Source of the DNA: Phreatobacter stygius
Lineage (GTDB): Bacteria; Pseudomonadota; Alphaproteobacteria; Rhizobiales; Phreatobacteraceae
Assembly: GCF_005144885.1 (NCBI RefSeq)
Contig: NZ_CP039690.1
Coordinates: 3,547,001 to 3,611,000 of the forward strand
Reading direction: 5' to 3'
Length of the DNA stretch: 64,000 nt
The position numbers and the translations under genes are program-made. Numbering within the stretch: the first letter of the stretch is position 1; each line of letters opens with the position of its first letter. This document shows, in pieces, positions 63,459-64,000 of the stretch. The notes under the pieces are model-generated. The model made no database searches, had not been told where the DNA came from, and was given only the letters and a program-made list of their open reading frames with translations.

Positions 63459-64000
63459 CTAATCGGGCGGCCCTTCCAGCAATTCCGCCGGGCTCGATTC
63501 CAGCGCGCGGGTCAGCCGGCGCTTCACCTCGTCCTTGATCGGGTCGCAGGTGGCCAGGATGTCCTTCACCTTCAGGAAGTCGAGCACGCGGAAATGTTCG
63601 ACCGGTGGCCGCAGATGGATCGTCGGTCGATGCGCTTCGAGCTTCACCCCGCTCAGCACCTGCATCATCAGCATGACCGAGCCGAACAGGGCGTCCCAGG
63701 GCGCCGGGACGGTTTCGTCGATCATGCTGTCGTGGGAGGATCCATCCAGCACGTCGACGGCCAGCACGATCGGTGCGCTGACCTTGTCGACCGGTACCGG
63801 ATTGATGATGCCGCCGTCGATCAGCACGCGGCCGCCATGGACCACCGGCCGCAACGCGCCGGGGATCGCCATCGAGCCGGCGACCGCCGGGATCAGCAGC
63901 CCCTCCGAATAGCCGATGTCGAGGCGCGCATAATAGTCGGTCGCGACGACGGTCAGCGGGATCATCAGATCCTCCAGCAGCAGCGGCACCGCCGGCGGCA
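63459..64000 (-). CDS. Patatin-like phospholipase family protein (partial, C-terminal part)
   Basis: The reading frame continues beyond the right edge of the window; the visible part is about 180 residues. It contains LEDLMIPLTVVATDYYAR, IPGALRPVVHGGRVLIDGG and NPVPVD, which supply the catalytic Asp of the patatin Ser-Asp dyad (D of DGG). The GxSxG serine and the N-terminal glycine-rich loop must lie outside the window. Members are RssA/YchK-like cytosolic or envelope esterases. Because the true start is out of view, the first in-window GTG is not the real one. It converges with mutL, with 14 bp between stops. Confidence 0.9.
   Translation of the reverse strand, partial: PPAVPLLLEDLMIPLTVVATDYYARLDIGYSEGLLIPAVAGSMAIPGALRPVVHGGRVLIDGGIINPVPVDKVSAPIVLAVDVLDGSSHDSMIDETVPAPWDALFGSVMLMMQVLSGVKLEAHRPTIHLRPPVEHFRVLDFLKVKDILATCDPIKDEVKRRLTRALESSPAELLEGPPD

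Overview
The window is a stretch of G+C-rich chromosomal DNA from an alphaproteobacterium, most likely of the Hyphomicrobiales (Rhizobiales). The evidence is the cytochrome c oxidase cluster (ctaC-ctaD-ctaB-coxF-ctaG-ctaE), an IalB-family protein, alphaproteobacterial CheY/CheZ, an ECF42-type sigma factor, a SbmA/BacA-like ABC exporter and several small proteins typical of this order. The genus cannot be read from the sequence. Genes are dense and are mostly core or housekeeping. I found no rRNA, tRNA, CRISPR array, insertion sequence or prophage.

1-10 kb: a DapA-superfamily aldolase/lyase with replaced catalytic residues, arfB (ribosome rescue), a MAPEG membrane protein, and a YciI/DGPF protein translationally coupled to an ECF42 sigma factor. 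The MAPEG gene and the YciI-sigma operon share a bipartite promoter-like motif, which suggests a small self-regulated regulon. Then come dgoK, fhs, an unknown CxxC protein, an L,D-transpeptidase, a hotdog thioesterase and an unknown protein.

10-24 kb: a polyprenyl-phosphate sugar module (GtrA divergent from a GT2 glycosyltransferase overlapping a YdjC/HpnK deacetylase), a heavy-metal-type RND pump with its adaptor and a convergent TolC, a BacA-like fused ABC transporter, a META-domain protein, and an orphan NtrC-family regulator beside a Spy/CpxP-like protein.

24-31 kb: a DUF937 protein, a MATE exporter overlapping a Kef-type antiporter, tldD and an IalB-like protein. 31-37 kb: the cta/cox operon, preceded by a 28-bp inverted repeat and closed by a UUCG-loop terminator. 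37-42.4 kb: a pair of M16 peptidases (one active, one without the zinc motif), an EF-hand protein behind a sigma-54-like promoter, and a reverse-strand run DUF983-SURF1 followed by three very small genes. The DUF983-SURF1 pair usually lies directly after ctaE and is displaced and inverted here.

42.6-64 kb: cheY-cheZ, a HAD hydrolase, a SnoaL-like protein, a haloacetate/fluoroacetate dehalogenase homologue with the full active-site set, purD, xseA, two exported alpha/beta hydrolases flanking a membrane LytTR regulator, a YbdK-type carboxylate-amine ligase whose 3' end sits in a 19-nt tandem repeat, rsmE, a secreted unknown, ubiA, a chemoreceptor, ribF, a MaoC-type hydratase, ridA, a TipF-like degenerate EAL protein, mutL, and the 3' part of a patatin-like phospholipase that runs off the window edge.
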